Positions 54,096-62,769 of a stretch of 64,000 bases of DNA are shown here, piece after piece. Where the stretch lies: assembly GCA_964455685.1 (NCBI GenBank), contig CAYVZE010000002.1, positions 19,836 to 83,835 on the forward strand, given 5' to 3'. The stretch is from ZC4RG30 sp964455685. Its GTDB lineage: Bacteria; Pseudomonadota; Gammaproteobacteria; Steroidobacterales; Steroidobacteraceae. Numbering within the stretch: position 1 is the first letter of the stretch; every line of letters starts with the position of its first letter. The position numbers and the translations under genes were made by a program. Under the pieces are notes generated by a model, which was given only the letters and a program-made list of their open reading frames with translations, was not told the DNA's origin and ran no database searches.

Positions 54096-56609
54096 TCATC
54101 GCAGCGGCGAGGTATTGCACGCCACCTTGCGGTCCACGTCCATGCCCAGCGTCACCCGGTTCAGCGTCAGGCCCGCCGTGCCTTCACCCTGCAGGGCCAC
54201 GCGCGAGAGTCGCTGGCGCATGTCCGCGCCGGCCGCAGCGAAGCACTTCAGCGGGATGCCCAGGCGCTGCCACTGGCCGGCCTTCAGCGCGCGCAGGTCC
54301 GATTCGAGCGGTACCGACGCGTTGCAGGCATCACCGCAGGCCACGGCGGCGGCCAGGCGCCCGGCGGGCGCGGAATCCACGCGCAGCGTCAGCACCAGCA
54401 TCATGTCGGCATTGGTCTCGCGGCTGAAGTCCTCGCCGCGGGCGCTGTTGAATTGCAACGACCCGGCGCCGTCCGCGGGCCACACCAGGCGCAGGCTGTC
54501 CTCCTGGCGCAGCCGGTCCACGCGAGAGAGCTGCAGTGCGCCGCTGGCGGCATGCGTCCAGGGCGAAGGACCGATGCCGTCGAACAGCATGGTGCCCGGC
54601 GCATCCTCCTGCTGCACGCCGGCATCTTCCGGCAGGCGGGGCAGGTCGCGGCGGTCCTGGTAGGTCAGTCCGTAGCCCACCGGGAACAGCGGCTCGTAGC
54701 CGGCGCGGCCATGGCGCGGGCCGGACTGCGCCGCCGTGCGCGGCCAGGAGAAGGGCAGCTTGCCCTTGAAATCGTGCGCGATGGAGCCGTCCGGCCGGCG
54801 CAGCAGCACGTCGGCGATGCCGCCACCCTCGGAGCCCGGCAGCCATGCGGCCACGAAGGCGCGCGAGAGGTTCATCTCCCGGTTCATCCACAGCGGCCGA
54901 CCGGACAGCAGCACGGCCACCACGGGGATGCCGGCCGCGTCGAGCCTTGCCAGCAGGTCGAGATGTGCGCCGTCCGAGCGCAGCAGGGTGTTGCGCTGGT
55001 CGCCCACGCCTTCGGCGTAGGGCGACTCGCCGAACACCACGATGGCCACGTCGGGTTTCTCGCGCCAGCTGCCGTCGGCGGACAGCTCGGCGCGGCCACC
55101 GGCGGCGGCCACGGCGTCGCGGATGCCTTCCCAGACGGAGGTCGCGCCGGGGAAGCGGCTGTTGTCCGCGCCGGTTCCCTGCCAGGTGAGCGTCCATCCA
55201 CCCGACTGCTTCGAATAGTTGTGGGCGCCGTCGCCGGTGACCAGGATGCGCTGGTGCGGCGACAGCGGCAGCAAACCGCCGTCATTCTTCAGCAGCACCA
55301 GCGACTCGCGCACGGCCTGGCGGGCGATGGCGCGATGTTCGGGCTTGCCCAGCGTGCTGAAGTCGCCCGCGCCGGGACGCTTCGACGGCGGGCCGGCCTC
55401 GAACAGCCCCATGCGGATCTTCACGCGCAGGATGCGCGCCACGGCCTCCTCGAGCCGGGCCAGCGGCAGCTCGCCGTTCCTGGCCTGTTCCAGCAGGCTT
55501 TCGTACAGGCCGCGCCAGCTGTCCGGCGCCATGTACATGTCGAGGCCGGCAAGCATCGCCGCGGGACAGTTGACCGGCCGGCAGCCGCGGATCTGGCCAT
55601 GGCCGTTCCAGTCGCCCACCACGAAACCCGGGAAACCCATGCGCTGCTTGAGCACATCGGTGAGCAGGCCGCGATGGCCATGCAGTTTCTCGCCATTGAA
55701 ACTGTTGTATGAGGCCATCACCGACATCAGGCCGGCCTCGATGGCGGGCACGTAGGGCGCGCCGTGCACGTCGCGCAGCACGGTTTCGGGCACCTGCGTG
55801 TCACCCTGGTCGCGGCCGTTGGTGGTGCCGCCGTCGCCAAGGAAGTGCTTGGCGGTGGCGATGACATGCGGCGGGCGCAGGAAGTCGGGACCATTCGGAT
55901 CTCCCTGCAGGCCGCGCACCATCGCGGCCGCGTAGGAGACGACGATGGCGGGGTCCTCGGAGTAGCCCTCGTAGGTGCGACCCCAGCGATGGTCCTGCGG
56001 CACGGTGAGCGTGGGGGCGAAGGTCCACTCCATGCCGGTGGCACGGATCTCGGCGGCGGTGGCGCGGCCGATGGCCTCGACCAGCGCCGGGTTGCGCGTC
56101 GCGCCCAGGCCGATGTTGTGCGGGAACAGCGTGGCGCCGATGACGTTGCTGTGGCCATGCACGGCGTCGGTTCCCCACATCGAGGGAATGCCGAGGCCGC
56201 CGCCGCTGCGGTCCACCGACGCCTGGTAGAACGCATCGGCCAGTTCCAGCCATTTCTCCGGCGGCGCGAACTGGTCATGGCCGGGTGCGGAATTGCCGCC
56301 GTTGAGGATGGCGCCGAAGTGGTAGCGGCGCATGTCCTCGGGGGTGACGCTGCCGATGTCGGGCTGGATCACCTGCGCGACCTTCTCCTCCAGCGTCATG
56401 CGCGAGAGCAGGTCGGCGACGCGCCTTTCGATGGCGGGATCGGCCCGCACCGGCGAGGTCACCGCCGGCCACAGCGCCGGGTCCACGCTGGAGGGGTAGT
56501 GCTGCGGTCCAGGCTGTGGTGCTGGTCCCTGTGCCGCCATGCCGCTGATGGCCAGCCATGCCACGCCCAGCGCCGTGGCCCGGATCCCTCCGCCGTTGGT
56601 CCCCCTCAT
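54096..56609 (-). CDS. Exported GH3 exo-beta-glucosidase
   Basis: This is 837 residues with a signal peptide (ALGVAWLAISGMAAQG). The GH3 N-domain has RMTLEEKVAQVIQPD, AKHFLGDGGTTNGRDQG and MSVMASYNSFNGEKLHGHRGLL; the nucleophile Asp lies in GFPGFVVGDWNGHGQ. The C-domain has ESLVLLKNDGGLLPLS and LLSGRPLWMN. A C-terminal beta-sandwich (from about 660) resembles that of marine exo-1,4-beta-glucosidases. It releases glucose or xylose units outside the cytoplasm. Position directly before xylFGH points to a supply-and-import operon. Confidence 0.92.
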   Translation of the reverse strand: MRGTNGGGIRATALGVAWLAISGMAAQGPAPQPGPQHYPSSVDPALWPAVTSPVRADPAIERRVADLLSRMTLEEKVAQVIQPDIGSVTPEDMRRYHFGAILNGGNSAPGHDQFAPPEKWLELADAFYQASVDRSGGGLGIPSMWGTDAVHGHSNVIGATLFPHNIGLGATRNPALVEAIGRATAAEIRATGMEWTFAPTLTVPQDHRWGRTYEGYSEDPAIVVSYAAAMVRGLQGDPNGPDFLRPPHVIATAKHFLGDGGTTNGRDQGDTQVPETVLRDVHGAPYVPAIEAGLMSVMASYNSFNGEKLHGHRGLLTDVLKQRMGFPGFVVGDWNGHGQIRGCRPVNCPAAMLAGLDMYMAPDSWRGLYESLLEQARNGELPLARLEEAVARILRVKIRMGLFEAGPPSKRPGAGDFSTLGKPEHRAIARQAVRESLVLLKNDGGLLPLSPHQRILVTGDGAHNYSKQSGGWTLTWQGTGADNSRFPGATSVWEGIRDAVAAAGGRAELSADGSWREKPDVAIVVFGESPYAEGVGDQRNTLLRSDGAHLDLLARLDAAGIPVVAVLLSGRPLWMNREMNLSRAFVAAWLPGSEGGGIADVLLRRPDGSIAHDFKGKLPFSWPRTAAQSGPRHGRAGYEPLFPVGYGLTYQDRRDLPRLPEDAGVQQEDAPGTMLFDGIGPSPWTHAASGALQLSRVDRLRQEDSLRLVWPADGAGSLQFNSARGEDFSRETNADMMLVLTLRVDSAPAGRLAAAVACGDACNASVPLESDLRALKAGQWQRLGIPLKCFAAAGADMRQRLSRVALQGEGTAGLTLNRVTLGMDVDRKVACNTSPLR

Positions 56610-56689
56610 CGTGTTCCCCCCGGTTGTGTCGCGGCGAGTCTACGACCAAACCTGCGCGGGGACGAACCCCGGGGGTGGTCAGCGGCGGG

Positions 56690-57163
56690 TCAGCTGCCGA
56701 TGCGCAACCCCGGGGGCACGTACTTGAGCTGGATCGAACCGCGCCGTTCCAGGAACTTCCACTGGCCGTCCTCGCGCACGAAGCGGTCGTGCATCTGGCC
56801 GATCCAGACCGGGCCGTTCGATTCATGGGGCAGCGTGGCGCCTTCGGCGCGCGTGGCCTGGAACAGGGTCAGGTAGCAGGAACCGCGGGCCGAGTCCGGT
56901 CCCTCCACGTCGATCAGCACGCTGGTGGCCAGGTGGCGGGTGAACACGTTCTTCGGTCGCGTCAGCAGCGAGGCGCGGATGGCCTCGCGGCCGATGATCA
57001 GCTGGTCCGGCGCCGAGGGGCGCGCCAGGCTGCCATGGGCCGCGAAGCAGTCCGCGGCGGCGTTCATGTCGCCCTCGTCGAGCGCGCGCACGTAGGCATG
57101 CACCAGGCGCTCGCAGGCCCGTTCGATCTGCAGCCGTTCCACTGCACTCAGGTTGGCAGGCAT
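56690..57163 (-). CDS. NTF2/SnoaL-like protein
   Basis: This is 157 residues with GGAGGAAG before ATG 57163. No signal peptide, unlike the NTF2-like genes at 5260-5988 and 18663-21527. The domain reads LQIERACERLVHAYVRALDEGDMNAAADCFAAHGSLARPS, then IGREAIRASLLTRP, then FVREDGQWKFLERR. The fold is an NTF2-like cone; activity unknown. It lies between the TrmH-type methyltransferase and the GH3 glucosidase on the same strand; the link may be accidental. Confidence 0.75.
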   Translation of the reverse strand: MPANLSAVERLQIERACERLVHAYVRALDEGDMNAAADCFAAHGSLARPSAPDQLIIGREAIRASLLTRPKNVFTRHLATSVLIDVEGPDSARGSCYLTLFQATRAEGATLPHESNGPVWIGQMHDRFVREDGQWKFLERRGSIQLKYVPPGLRIGS

Positions 57164-57195
57164 GTCTTCCTCCGTCAGGGCGCCGGCCGCGCGGC

Positions 57196-57924
57196 TCAGG
57201 CCTTCGCGGGGCGGTGAAGCTCGTACTGGCAGATGGCCACGGCCATCGCCACGTTCAGCGATTCGATGGGCGCCGCGCCGGTGATGGAGAAGCGCGGCAG
57301 GCCGGCGAATCCCGGCGCATCGGGCAGGCCGCGCGCCTCGTTGCCGAACAGGTAGCAGTCGAACCTGCGGAACCTGGCCGAGGCAATCGAGGTGCCTTGC
57401 ATGTCCAGCAGGGCGATGTTCCTGAAGCGCGCGGGCAGGGACTCGAGCGGCACGTCGGTCTCCACCGGCACGTGGAAGATCGCGCCCATGCTGGCGCGCA
57501 CCACCTTGCCGTTGTGCACGTCGACGCTGCCGGGTCCGAGCAGGCAGCGGAAATCCCCGAACCAGGCCAGCGTGCGCAGGATGGTGCCGAGGTTGCCCGG
57601 ATCCTGCAGCTCATGCAGGTAGATGGCGCGCTCGCCTTTGCGCGGCGGCGGCGGGTCCAGCAGCGGTGCCACGGCCACGATGCCCTGCGGCGTGCGCGTC
57701 TCGCAGATCTGCGCCATCTGGGTGGGATTGACCACGTGCACCGGCAGGCGGTCGGTGAAGCTGGCGTACTCGCGGGTGCAGTAGAGCACCGACTCGCGCA
57801 GGCGCGGGTTCTGCTCCGCGGCCTTCAGCAGTTCCTGCACCGGATGCTCGCCCTCGACGATGAAGCGGCCGGCCAGCTCGCGGTGCTTGCGCTGGTGCAG
57901 CTTGCGCACCTCGTCGATCTTCAT
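57196..57924 (-). CDS. TrmH/SpoU family RNA 2'-O-methyltransferase
   Basis: This is 242 residues. The N-terminal substrate-binding part begins EVRKLHQRKHRELAGRFIVEGEHPVQELL, and the knotted SPOUT domain has its three motifs: LQDPGNLGTILRTLAWFG, LFGNEARGLPD and PIESLNVAMAVAICQYE. It likely methylates a ribose in rRNA or tRNA; the site is not predictable. ATG 57924 overlaps the flavoprotein's TGA. Confidence 0.88.
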   Translation of the reverse strand: MKIDEVRKLHQRKHRELAGRFIVEGEHPVQELLKAAEQNPRLRESVLYCTREYASFTDRLPVHVVNPTQMAQICETRTPQGIVAVAPLLDPPPPRKGERAIYLHELQDPGNLGTILRTLAWFGDFRCLLGPGSVDVHNGKVVRASMGAIFHVPVETDVPLESLPARFRNIALLDMQGTSIASARFRRFDCYLFGNEARGLPDAPGFAGLPRFSITGAAPIESLNVAMAVAICQYELHRPAKA

Positions 57925-59528
57925 GAGGCCAGGCTCCTTGCCACGGCCTCGGCCACGCGGATGCCGTCGATGCCGGCCGAGAGGATGCCGCCCGCATAGC
58001 CGGCACCCTCGCCGCAGGGATACAGGCCGCGGGTGTTCAGGCTCTGCAGGGTGTCATCGTCGCGGGTGATGCGCACCGGCGATGAGGTGCGCGTCTCGAC
58101 GCCCGTGAACACCGCATCCTCGCGGTCGAAGCCGCGGATCTGCCGGCCGAACACCGGCAATGCCTCGCGGATGGCCTCGATGGCGAAGTCGGGCAGGGCG
58201 GTGGAAAGATCCCCCAGCCGCACGCCGGGCTTGTAGGAGGGCAGCACCTCGCCGAATGACGTGGAAGCCTTGCCGCGCAGGAAATCGCCGACCAGCTGTC
58301 CGGGCGCGAAGTAGTCGCCGCCGCCCAGCACATAGGCATGCGATTCGAGCCTTTCCTGCAGTTCCACGCCGGCCAGCGGCCCGCCAGGATAGTCCTTCTC
58401 CGGCGAGATGCCGACCACGATGCCGGCATTGGCATTGCGCTCGTTGCGCGAGTACTGGCTCATGCCGTTGGTGACCACGCGGTTCACCTCGGAGGTCGCG
58501 GCCACCACGGTGCCGCCCGGGCACATGCAGAAGCTGTACACCGCACGGCCGTTCTTCGCGTGGTGCACCACGCTGTAGTCGGCCGCGCCCAGCAGCGGAT
58601 GGCCGGCATGGCGGCCCAGCCGCGCGCGGTCGATCATCGACTGCGGGTGCTCGATGCGGAAGCCGATGGCGAACGGCTTGGGATCCAGGTGCACGCCGCG
58701 GCGCTCCAGCATGCGGAAGGTGTCGCGCGAGCTGTGTCCCGGCGCCAGCACCACGTGCCGGCTTTCCAGCACGCTGCCATCGGCCAGCACCACGCCGCGC
58801 AGCTGGCCGTCCTCGATCACCAGGTCGGTGACGCGGCTCTCGAAGCGGATCTCCCCGCCGAGGGACAGGATCTGCTCGCGGATGCCCGAGACCACGCGCG
58901 TGAGGCGGAAGGTGCCGATGTGCGGCCGGTTGACATACAGGATCTCCTCCGGTGCGCCGGCCTTGACGAACTCCATCATCACCTTGCGGCCGAGGAACTT
59001 CGGGTCCTTCACGCGGCTGTACAGCTTGCCGTCAGAGAACAGGCCCGCGCCGCCCTCGCCGAACTGCACGTTGGACTCGGGCGTGAGGATGCTCTGCCGC
59101 CACAGCGCCCAGGTGTCGCGGGTGCGCCGGCGCACGTCCTTGCCGCGCTCGAGCACGATGGGGCGGAAGCCGGACTGCGCCAGGATCAGCGCCGCGAACA
59201 CGCCGGCAGGGCCGAAGCCCACCACGATGGGGCGCTCGCGCAGCCCGGCCGGGGCCGTGGCCACCGGGTGGTAGTCCATGTCGGGGGTGGGGCGCACATG
59301 CGGGTCGCCGGCCAGGCGGGAAAGCACGCCCGCCTCGTCGCGAAGCGCCACGTCGACCACGCAGTTGAAGATGATGCCTGCACTGCGCCGGCGGGCGTCG
59401 GGACTGCGCCGGAACAGGCGCAGGTCGAGCAGGTCGGCGGTGTCGATGCCGAGCCGGCCGGCCGCAGCCTCGCGGAGGGTCTCCGGGGTGTAGTCCAGCG
59501 GCAGCTGCAGTTCGGTGATGCGGATCAG
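57921..59528 (-). CDS. FAD-dependent dehydrogenase-like protein (COG2509)
   Basis: This is about 535 residues. The N-terminal ferredoxin-like domain (IRITELQLPLDYTPETLREAAAGRLGI) is typical of COG2509. The dinucleotide motif VVGFGPAGVFAALILAQSG follows, then NVQFGEGGAGLFSDGKLYSRVKDP, GHSSRDTFRMLERRGV and a closing GLYPCGEGAGYAGGILSAGIDGIRVAE. The reaction is unknown. No ATG, GTG or TTG exists at the expected N-terminus; CTG 59528, eight bases after AGGA, gives exactly the family start (Met-Ile-Arg), so a CTG initiation codon is proposed. Confidence 0.82.
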   Translation of the reverse strand: MIRITELQLPLDYTPETLREAAAGRLGIDTADLLDLRLFRRSPDARRRSAGIIFNCVVDVALRDEAGVLSRLAGDPHVRPTPDMDYHPVATAPAGLRERPIVVGFGPAGVFAALILAQSGFRPIVLERGKDVRRRTRDTWALWRQSILTPESNVQFGEGGAGLFSDGKLYSRVKDPKFLGRKVMMEFVKAGAPEEILYVNRPHIGTFRLTRVVSGIREQILSLGGEIRFESRVTDLVIEDGQLRGVVLADGSVLESRHVVLAPGHSSRDTFRMLERRGVHLDPKPFAIGFRIEHPQSMIDRARLGRHAGHPLLGAADYSVVHHAKNGRAVYSFCMCPGGTVVAATSEVNRVVTNGMSQYSRNERNANAGIVVGISPEKDYPGGPLAGVELQERLESHAYVLGGGDYFAPGQLVGDFLRGKASTSFGEVLPSYKPGVRLGDLSTALPDFAIEAIREALPVFGRQIRGFDREDAVFTGVETRTSSPVRITRDDDTLQSLNTRGLYPCGEGAGYAGGILSAGIDGIRVAEAVARSLAS

Positions 59529-59603
59529 GGGAACCGTCCTGGCCGGTCTTTCCGGCAGAGGGGGTAAACTCGCGGCTATTCTACTTTTTCCCTCCGTTCC
59601 TTC

Positions 59604-60239
59604 ATGGCCCGATCCAAGAGCAGTGCGAGCTGGCTGGCCCGGCATGTCAATGATCCATACGTCAAGCGCGCGCAGAAGGAGGGTTACCGCTCCCGCGCTG
59701 CCTACAAGCTGCTGGAGCTCAACGAGAAGGACCGGCTGATCCGGCCCGGCATGCGCATCCTCGACCTGGGCTCCGCCCCGGGCGGCTGGTCGCAGGTGGC
59801 CGGGCGGCTGGTGGGCGCGAAGGGCAGGGTGCTGGCCACCGACATCCTGCCCATGGATGCCCTGCCCAACGTGGACTTCATCCAGGGCGACTTCCACGAC
59901 GAGTCCATCGTGGAGCAGATCCTGGAGTGGCTGGGCGGCGGCCGCTTCGACCTGGTCATCAGCGACATCGCGCCCAACATCTCCGGCATCGCCTCGGCCG
60001 ACCAGGCGGCCTCGATGTACCTGCTGGAGCTGGCGCTGGACACGGTCAAGCGCACGCTCAAGCCCGGTGGCAACTTCGTGGCCAAGATGTTCCAGGGGGC
60101 CGGCTCGGACCAGTACATCAAGGACCTGCGCGCCGCCTTCGACAAGGTGCAGATCAGGAAGCCGGAGGCCTCGCGCAAGGAATCGCGCGAGGTCTACCTG
60201 GTGGCCAAGGGCCTGAAGCCGCAGGTCCGCCCACAGTAG
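59604..60239 (+). CDS. rlmE: 23S rRNA (uridine-2552 2'-O) methyltransferase
   Basis: This is 211 residues. The catalytic Lys-Asp-Lys-Glu set is visible: Lys35 in RAAYKLLE, Asp in VISDIAPN, Lys in FVAKMFQG and Glu in SREVYLVA. The SAM loop is ILDLGSAPGGWSQ. It methylates U2552 in the A loop of 23S rRNA late in large-subunit assembly. In many relatives ftsH follows; here a YihY gene lies 51 bases downstream. It is divergent from the COG2509 gene with a 75-base gap. Confidence 0.95.
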   Translation: MARSKSSASWLARHVNDPYVKRAQKEGYRSRAAYKLLELNEKDRLIRPGMRILDLGSAPGGWSQVAGRLVGAKGRVLATDILPMDALPNVDFIQGDFHDESIVEQILEWLGGGRFDLVISDIAPNISGIASADQAASMYLLELALDTVKRTLKPGGNFVAKMFQGAGSDQYIKDLRAAFDKVQIRKPEASRKESREVYLVAKGLKPQVRPQ

Positions 60240-60290
60240 GGCGCGGCATCGGCTGACCGCACTTTCGGCCGCGGGGCATACAATTCCCGC

Positions 60291-61187
60291 ATGAAGTTGC
60301 CAGGCCCATTGCAGCTGCTGGTCGATGCAGCCAACGAGTGGCTGGAGCGCGATGCGTTCCAGCACGCCGGCGCACTGGCATTCTTCACGCTGTTCTCGAT
60401 GGCGCCGCTGGTGATCATCCTGGTGTCCATCGTGGGCGCCGTGTACGGCCCGGAGGCGGCCAGTGGCGAGATTTCCGCGGGCATCAGCGAACTGCTGGGA
60501 GAACAGGCCGCGGCGGCGGTGGAGGAGGCGGTGCGCCGCTCCGAGCCGCGCGTGGCCGGCTTCCTGCCCACGGTGCTGGGCATCGGTGCGCTGCTGTTCG
60601 GCGCCACCACGGTGTTCGCGCAGATGCAGTCCTCGCTGAACCAGTTCTGGGGCGTGCGTGCGCGTCCGACGCGCAGCGGGCTGGTCAACTTCATCACCGT
60701 GCGCCTGCTGTCGCTGGGCATGGTGCTGATCATCGGCTTCCTTCTGCTGACCTCGTTCGCGCTGAGCGTGGCCATCACCGCGGTGATCGAGTACGCCGGC
60801 AACTGGATCCCGGTGCCGCCGCTGGCCGTGACGGCCTTCGACCTCGGCTTCTCGCTGGTCATCACCGCCCTGCTGTTCGGCTTCCTGTTCAAGGTGCTGC
60901 CGGACGTGCGCCTGGGCTGGTCGGACGTGCGCCGCGGCGCGATCTACACCGCCGTGCTGTTCGTGATCGGCAAGTACCTGATCGCCTTCTACCTGACCCG
61001 CGTGGCACCGGCGTCGACCTACGGCGCGGCCGGCTCGCTGGTGCTGGTGCTGCTGTGGGTCTACTACTCCTCGCTCATCCTCTTCTACGGCACGGCGCTG
61101 ACCAAGGTGCACGTGCTGCGGCGGGAGGGCGTGGTCACGCCCCGCTCCACCGCAGTCAGGGTGTCGATCGCGGTGGAGGAGGCCTGA
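60291..61187 (+). CDS. YihY/BrkB family membrane protein
   Basis: This is 298 residues with six membrane helices. Family marks: HAGALAFFTLFSMAPLVIILVSIVGAVYG near residue 25, QSSLNQFWGVRARP, and the C-terminal STYGAAGSLVLVLLWVYYSSLILFYGTALTKV. Once called ribonuclease BN, these are inner-membrane proteins of uncertain transport function. It probably shares a transcript with rlmE. Its end faces the small membrane protein across a hairpin. Confidence 0.92.
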   Translation: MKLPGPLQLLVDAANEWLERDAFQHAGALAFFTLFSMAPLVIILVSIVGAVYGPEAASGEISAGISELLGEQAAAAVEEAVRRSEPRVAGFLPTVLGIGALLFGATTVFAQMQSSLNQFWGVRARPTRSGLVNFITVRLLSLGMVLIIGFLLLTSFALSVAITAVIEYAGNWIPVPPLAVTAFDLGFSLVITALLFGFLFKVLPDVRLGWSDVRRGAIYTAVLFVIGKYLIAFYLTRVAPASTYGAAGSLVLVLLWVYYSSLILFYGTALTKVHVLRREGVVTPRSTAVRVSIAVEEA

Positions 61188-61202
61188 GCCTTCCTGCGGG
61201 GC

Positions 61203-61224
61203 CGCGGATTTTTCGCTATCCGCG
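61203..61224. terminator. Hairpin between yihY and the small membrane protein gene
   Basis: CGCGGAT (61203-61209) and ATCCGCG (61218-61224), seven-base stem with loop TTTTCGCT. It overlaps the stop of the convergent gene. Possible two-way terminator. Confidence 0.45.
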
Positions 61225-61362
61225 CTTGAGCAGCCCCAGCACCAGCAGCACCACGCCGACCAGCAGCAGCAGGTGGATGGTGGCCACGGTGACCTTCACC
61301 GCCAGCCACAGCACCAGCCACAGCACGATGATGGCCAGTCCGAGGACCTTCAGGATGCCCAT
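61216..61362 (-). CDS. Small DUF5670-like membrane protein
   Basis: This is 48 residues from ATG 61362, with GGGAG upstream; the longer frame has a non-membrane N-terminus without support. It has two membrane helices (LKVLGLAIIVLWLVLWLAV; HLLLLVGVVLLVLGLL) and ends KRG. Length and pattern fit the tiny lmo0937/DUF5670-type proteins, which are often stress-induced. Function unknown. Confidence 0.65.
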   Translation of the reverse strand: MGILKVLGLAIIVLWLVLWLAVKVTVATIHLLLLVGVVLLVLGLLKRG

Positions 61363-61439
61363 GCCATGCTCCCTTGCCTTGGTCAGGGGATCACGATAGG
61401 TTTGCCGCGGGGTATCGCATAGCAGCATAAGTCCGCTAC

Positions 61440-61478
61440 GGCGGTAGGCTGGTTCCTACCGCCCGAGGCAGGAACCGG
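61440..61478 (+). repeat. Overlapping, mutually exclusive inverted repeats upstream of mdtA
   Basis: GGCGGTAGG (61440-61448) pairs perfectly with CCTACCGCC (61455-61463), loop CTGGTT. The loop and 3' arm also contain GGTTCCT (61451-61457), which pairs with AGGAACC (61470-61476), extendable by one wobble and one C-G pair. Only one hairpin can form at a time. Confidence 0.6.
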
Positions 61479-61508
61479 TCACAGGACGGGGGGTGTACGC
61501 GCTGTAAT

Positions 61509-61523
61509 CGAGAACGGTTCTCA
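61509..61523 (+). promoter_or_regulatory. Palindromic operator candidate (Fur-like 7-1-7) upstream of mdtA
   Basis: CGAGAAC-G-GTTCTCA: a near-perfect 7-1-7 inverted repeat in which six of seven positions mirror. Fur sites of several gammaproteobacteria have the same geometry and a GAGAA/TTCTC core. It lies 73 bases before the mdtA ATG. Binding protein not proven. Confidence 0.45.
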
Positions 61524-61596
61524 GCTAGCATCAATTTATTTGGTCCCGGATGACTGATCCCGGGAATCAACTTCGTTCCCGACGGTCTGTTTCCAC

Positions 61597-62766
61597 ATGT
61601 CTCCCAGAACCATTCTCATTCTCGGTGCAGCCGCGGCCGTGGTCGGCGGTGGCTGGTACCTCATTTCCCGCGAGGCGCCGAAGGACTACGAGGGCCGCGG
61701 CTTCAACCCTTGGCAGCAGCCGGTGGTCGTCCGGACCGTTCCCGCACTGCGGGAGGACCTGGCGCTGCAGGTTCGCGCCATCGGCACCGTGGTGCCCTAC
61801 AACACCGTGGTGGTACAGAGCCGAGTCGAGGGTCCGCTGCTGCGCGTGCTGCCGCGCGAGGGCCAGCAGGTCCGCGCCGGCGAGCTGTTGGCGGAGATCG
61901 ACCCGGAGCCCTACCGCATCCGCCTGGCCCAGGCCGAGGGCACGCAGCAGCAGAACCTGGCGCAGCTGCGCCATGCCCAGCTGGAGCTGGAGCAGTACCA
62001 GCGGGTGGTCGATGCCGGCACCATCCCGCGGCAGACCCTGGACCGCCAGCAGGCGCTGGTGAACCAGCTGCAGGGCACGCTGAAGTCGGACCAGGCGAAC
62101 GTGGACACCGCGCGCCTGCAACTGGAGTACACGCGCATCGTCGCGCCGATCTCCGGCCGCATCGGCCTGCGGCGGGTCGACCCGGGCAACCTGGTGCGCG
62201 CCGGGGATCCCGAGGGCCTGTTCACCATCACCCAGACCCAGCCCATCTCGGTGCTGATGTCCATTCCCGAGGCCGAGCTGCCGCCGGTGCGGCAGGCGCT
62301 GTCGGCCGGGCAGGCGCTGCCCGTGCGCGCCTATGACCGCAGCGGCCAGACGCTGCTGGCCGAGGGCAGCGTGCGCACCTTCGACAACCAGATCGACACC
62401 GCCACCGGCACGCTGCGGCTGAAGGCCGAGTTCGCCAACAAGGACGATGCGCTGTTCCCGAACCAGTTCGTGAACACCGTGCTGGAGGTAGGCGTGCTCG
62501 AGGACGTGATCACCATTCCCTCCGACGCCATCCAGCATGGCTCGCGCGGCACCTATGTCTACACCGTGGTCGACGGCAAGGCGGCGCTGCGCGACGTGCG
62601 CGTGGGCGCCACGGTCGACGGCCGCTCCGCCATCCTCGAGGGCCTTTCGGCCGGCGAGGAGGTGGTGCTCGAGGGCATGGACCGCCTGCGCGAGGGCGCG
62701 CCGGTGAACCTGGCCAATGCGCCTGCGGCGCCGGGCTCGGCGCCCGCCGCTCCCGCCGGAAGCTGA
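61597..62766 (+). CDS. mdtA: RND efflux periplasmic adaptor, MdtA type
   Basis: This is 389 residues. An N-terminal anchor (TILILGAAAAVVGGGWYLI) precedes the adaptor fold: VVPYNTVVVQSRVEGPLLRVLPREGQQVRAGELLAEIDPEPY, a coiled hairpin (QQQNLAQLRHAQLELEQYQRVVDAGTI), LEYTRIVAPISGRIGLRRVDPGNLVRAG, and QTQPISVLMSIPEAELP. The last pattern is typical of MdtA. It works with the permease encoded three bases downstream. An inverted-repeat region precedes it. Confidence 0.9.
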   Translation: MSPRTILILGAAAAVVGGGWYLISREAPKDYEGRGFNPWQQPVVVRTVPALREDLALQVRAIGTVVPYNTVVVQSRVEGPLLRVLPREGQQVRAGELLAEIDPEPYRIRLAQAEGTQQQNLAQLRHAQLELEQYQRVVDAGTIPRQTLDRQQALVNQLQGTLKSDQANVDTARLQLEYTRIVAPISGRIGLRRVDPGNLVRAGDPEGLFTITQTQPISVLMSIPEAELPPVRQALSAGQALPVRAYDRSGQTLLAEGSVRTFDNQIDTATGTLRLKAEFANKDDALFPNQFVNTVLEVGVLEDVITIPSDAIQHGSRGTYVYTVVDGKAALRDVRVGATVDGRSAILEGLSAGEEVVLEGMDRLREGAPVNLANAPAAPGSAPAAPAGS

Positions 62767-62769
62767 CAC

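Noticed and set aside
59529..61112. Upstream open extension of the COG2509 flavoprotein frame on the minus strand across rlmE and yihY
   Set aside because: The extension is His/Gln-rich shadow sequence opposite two clear genes; the conserved domain begins at 59528.
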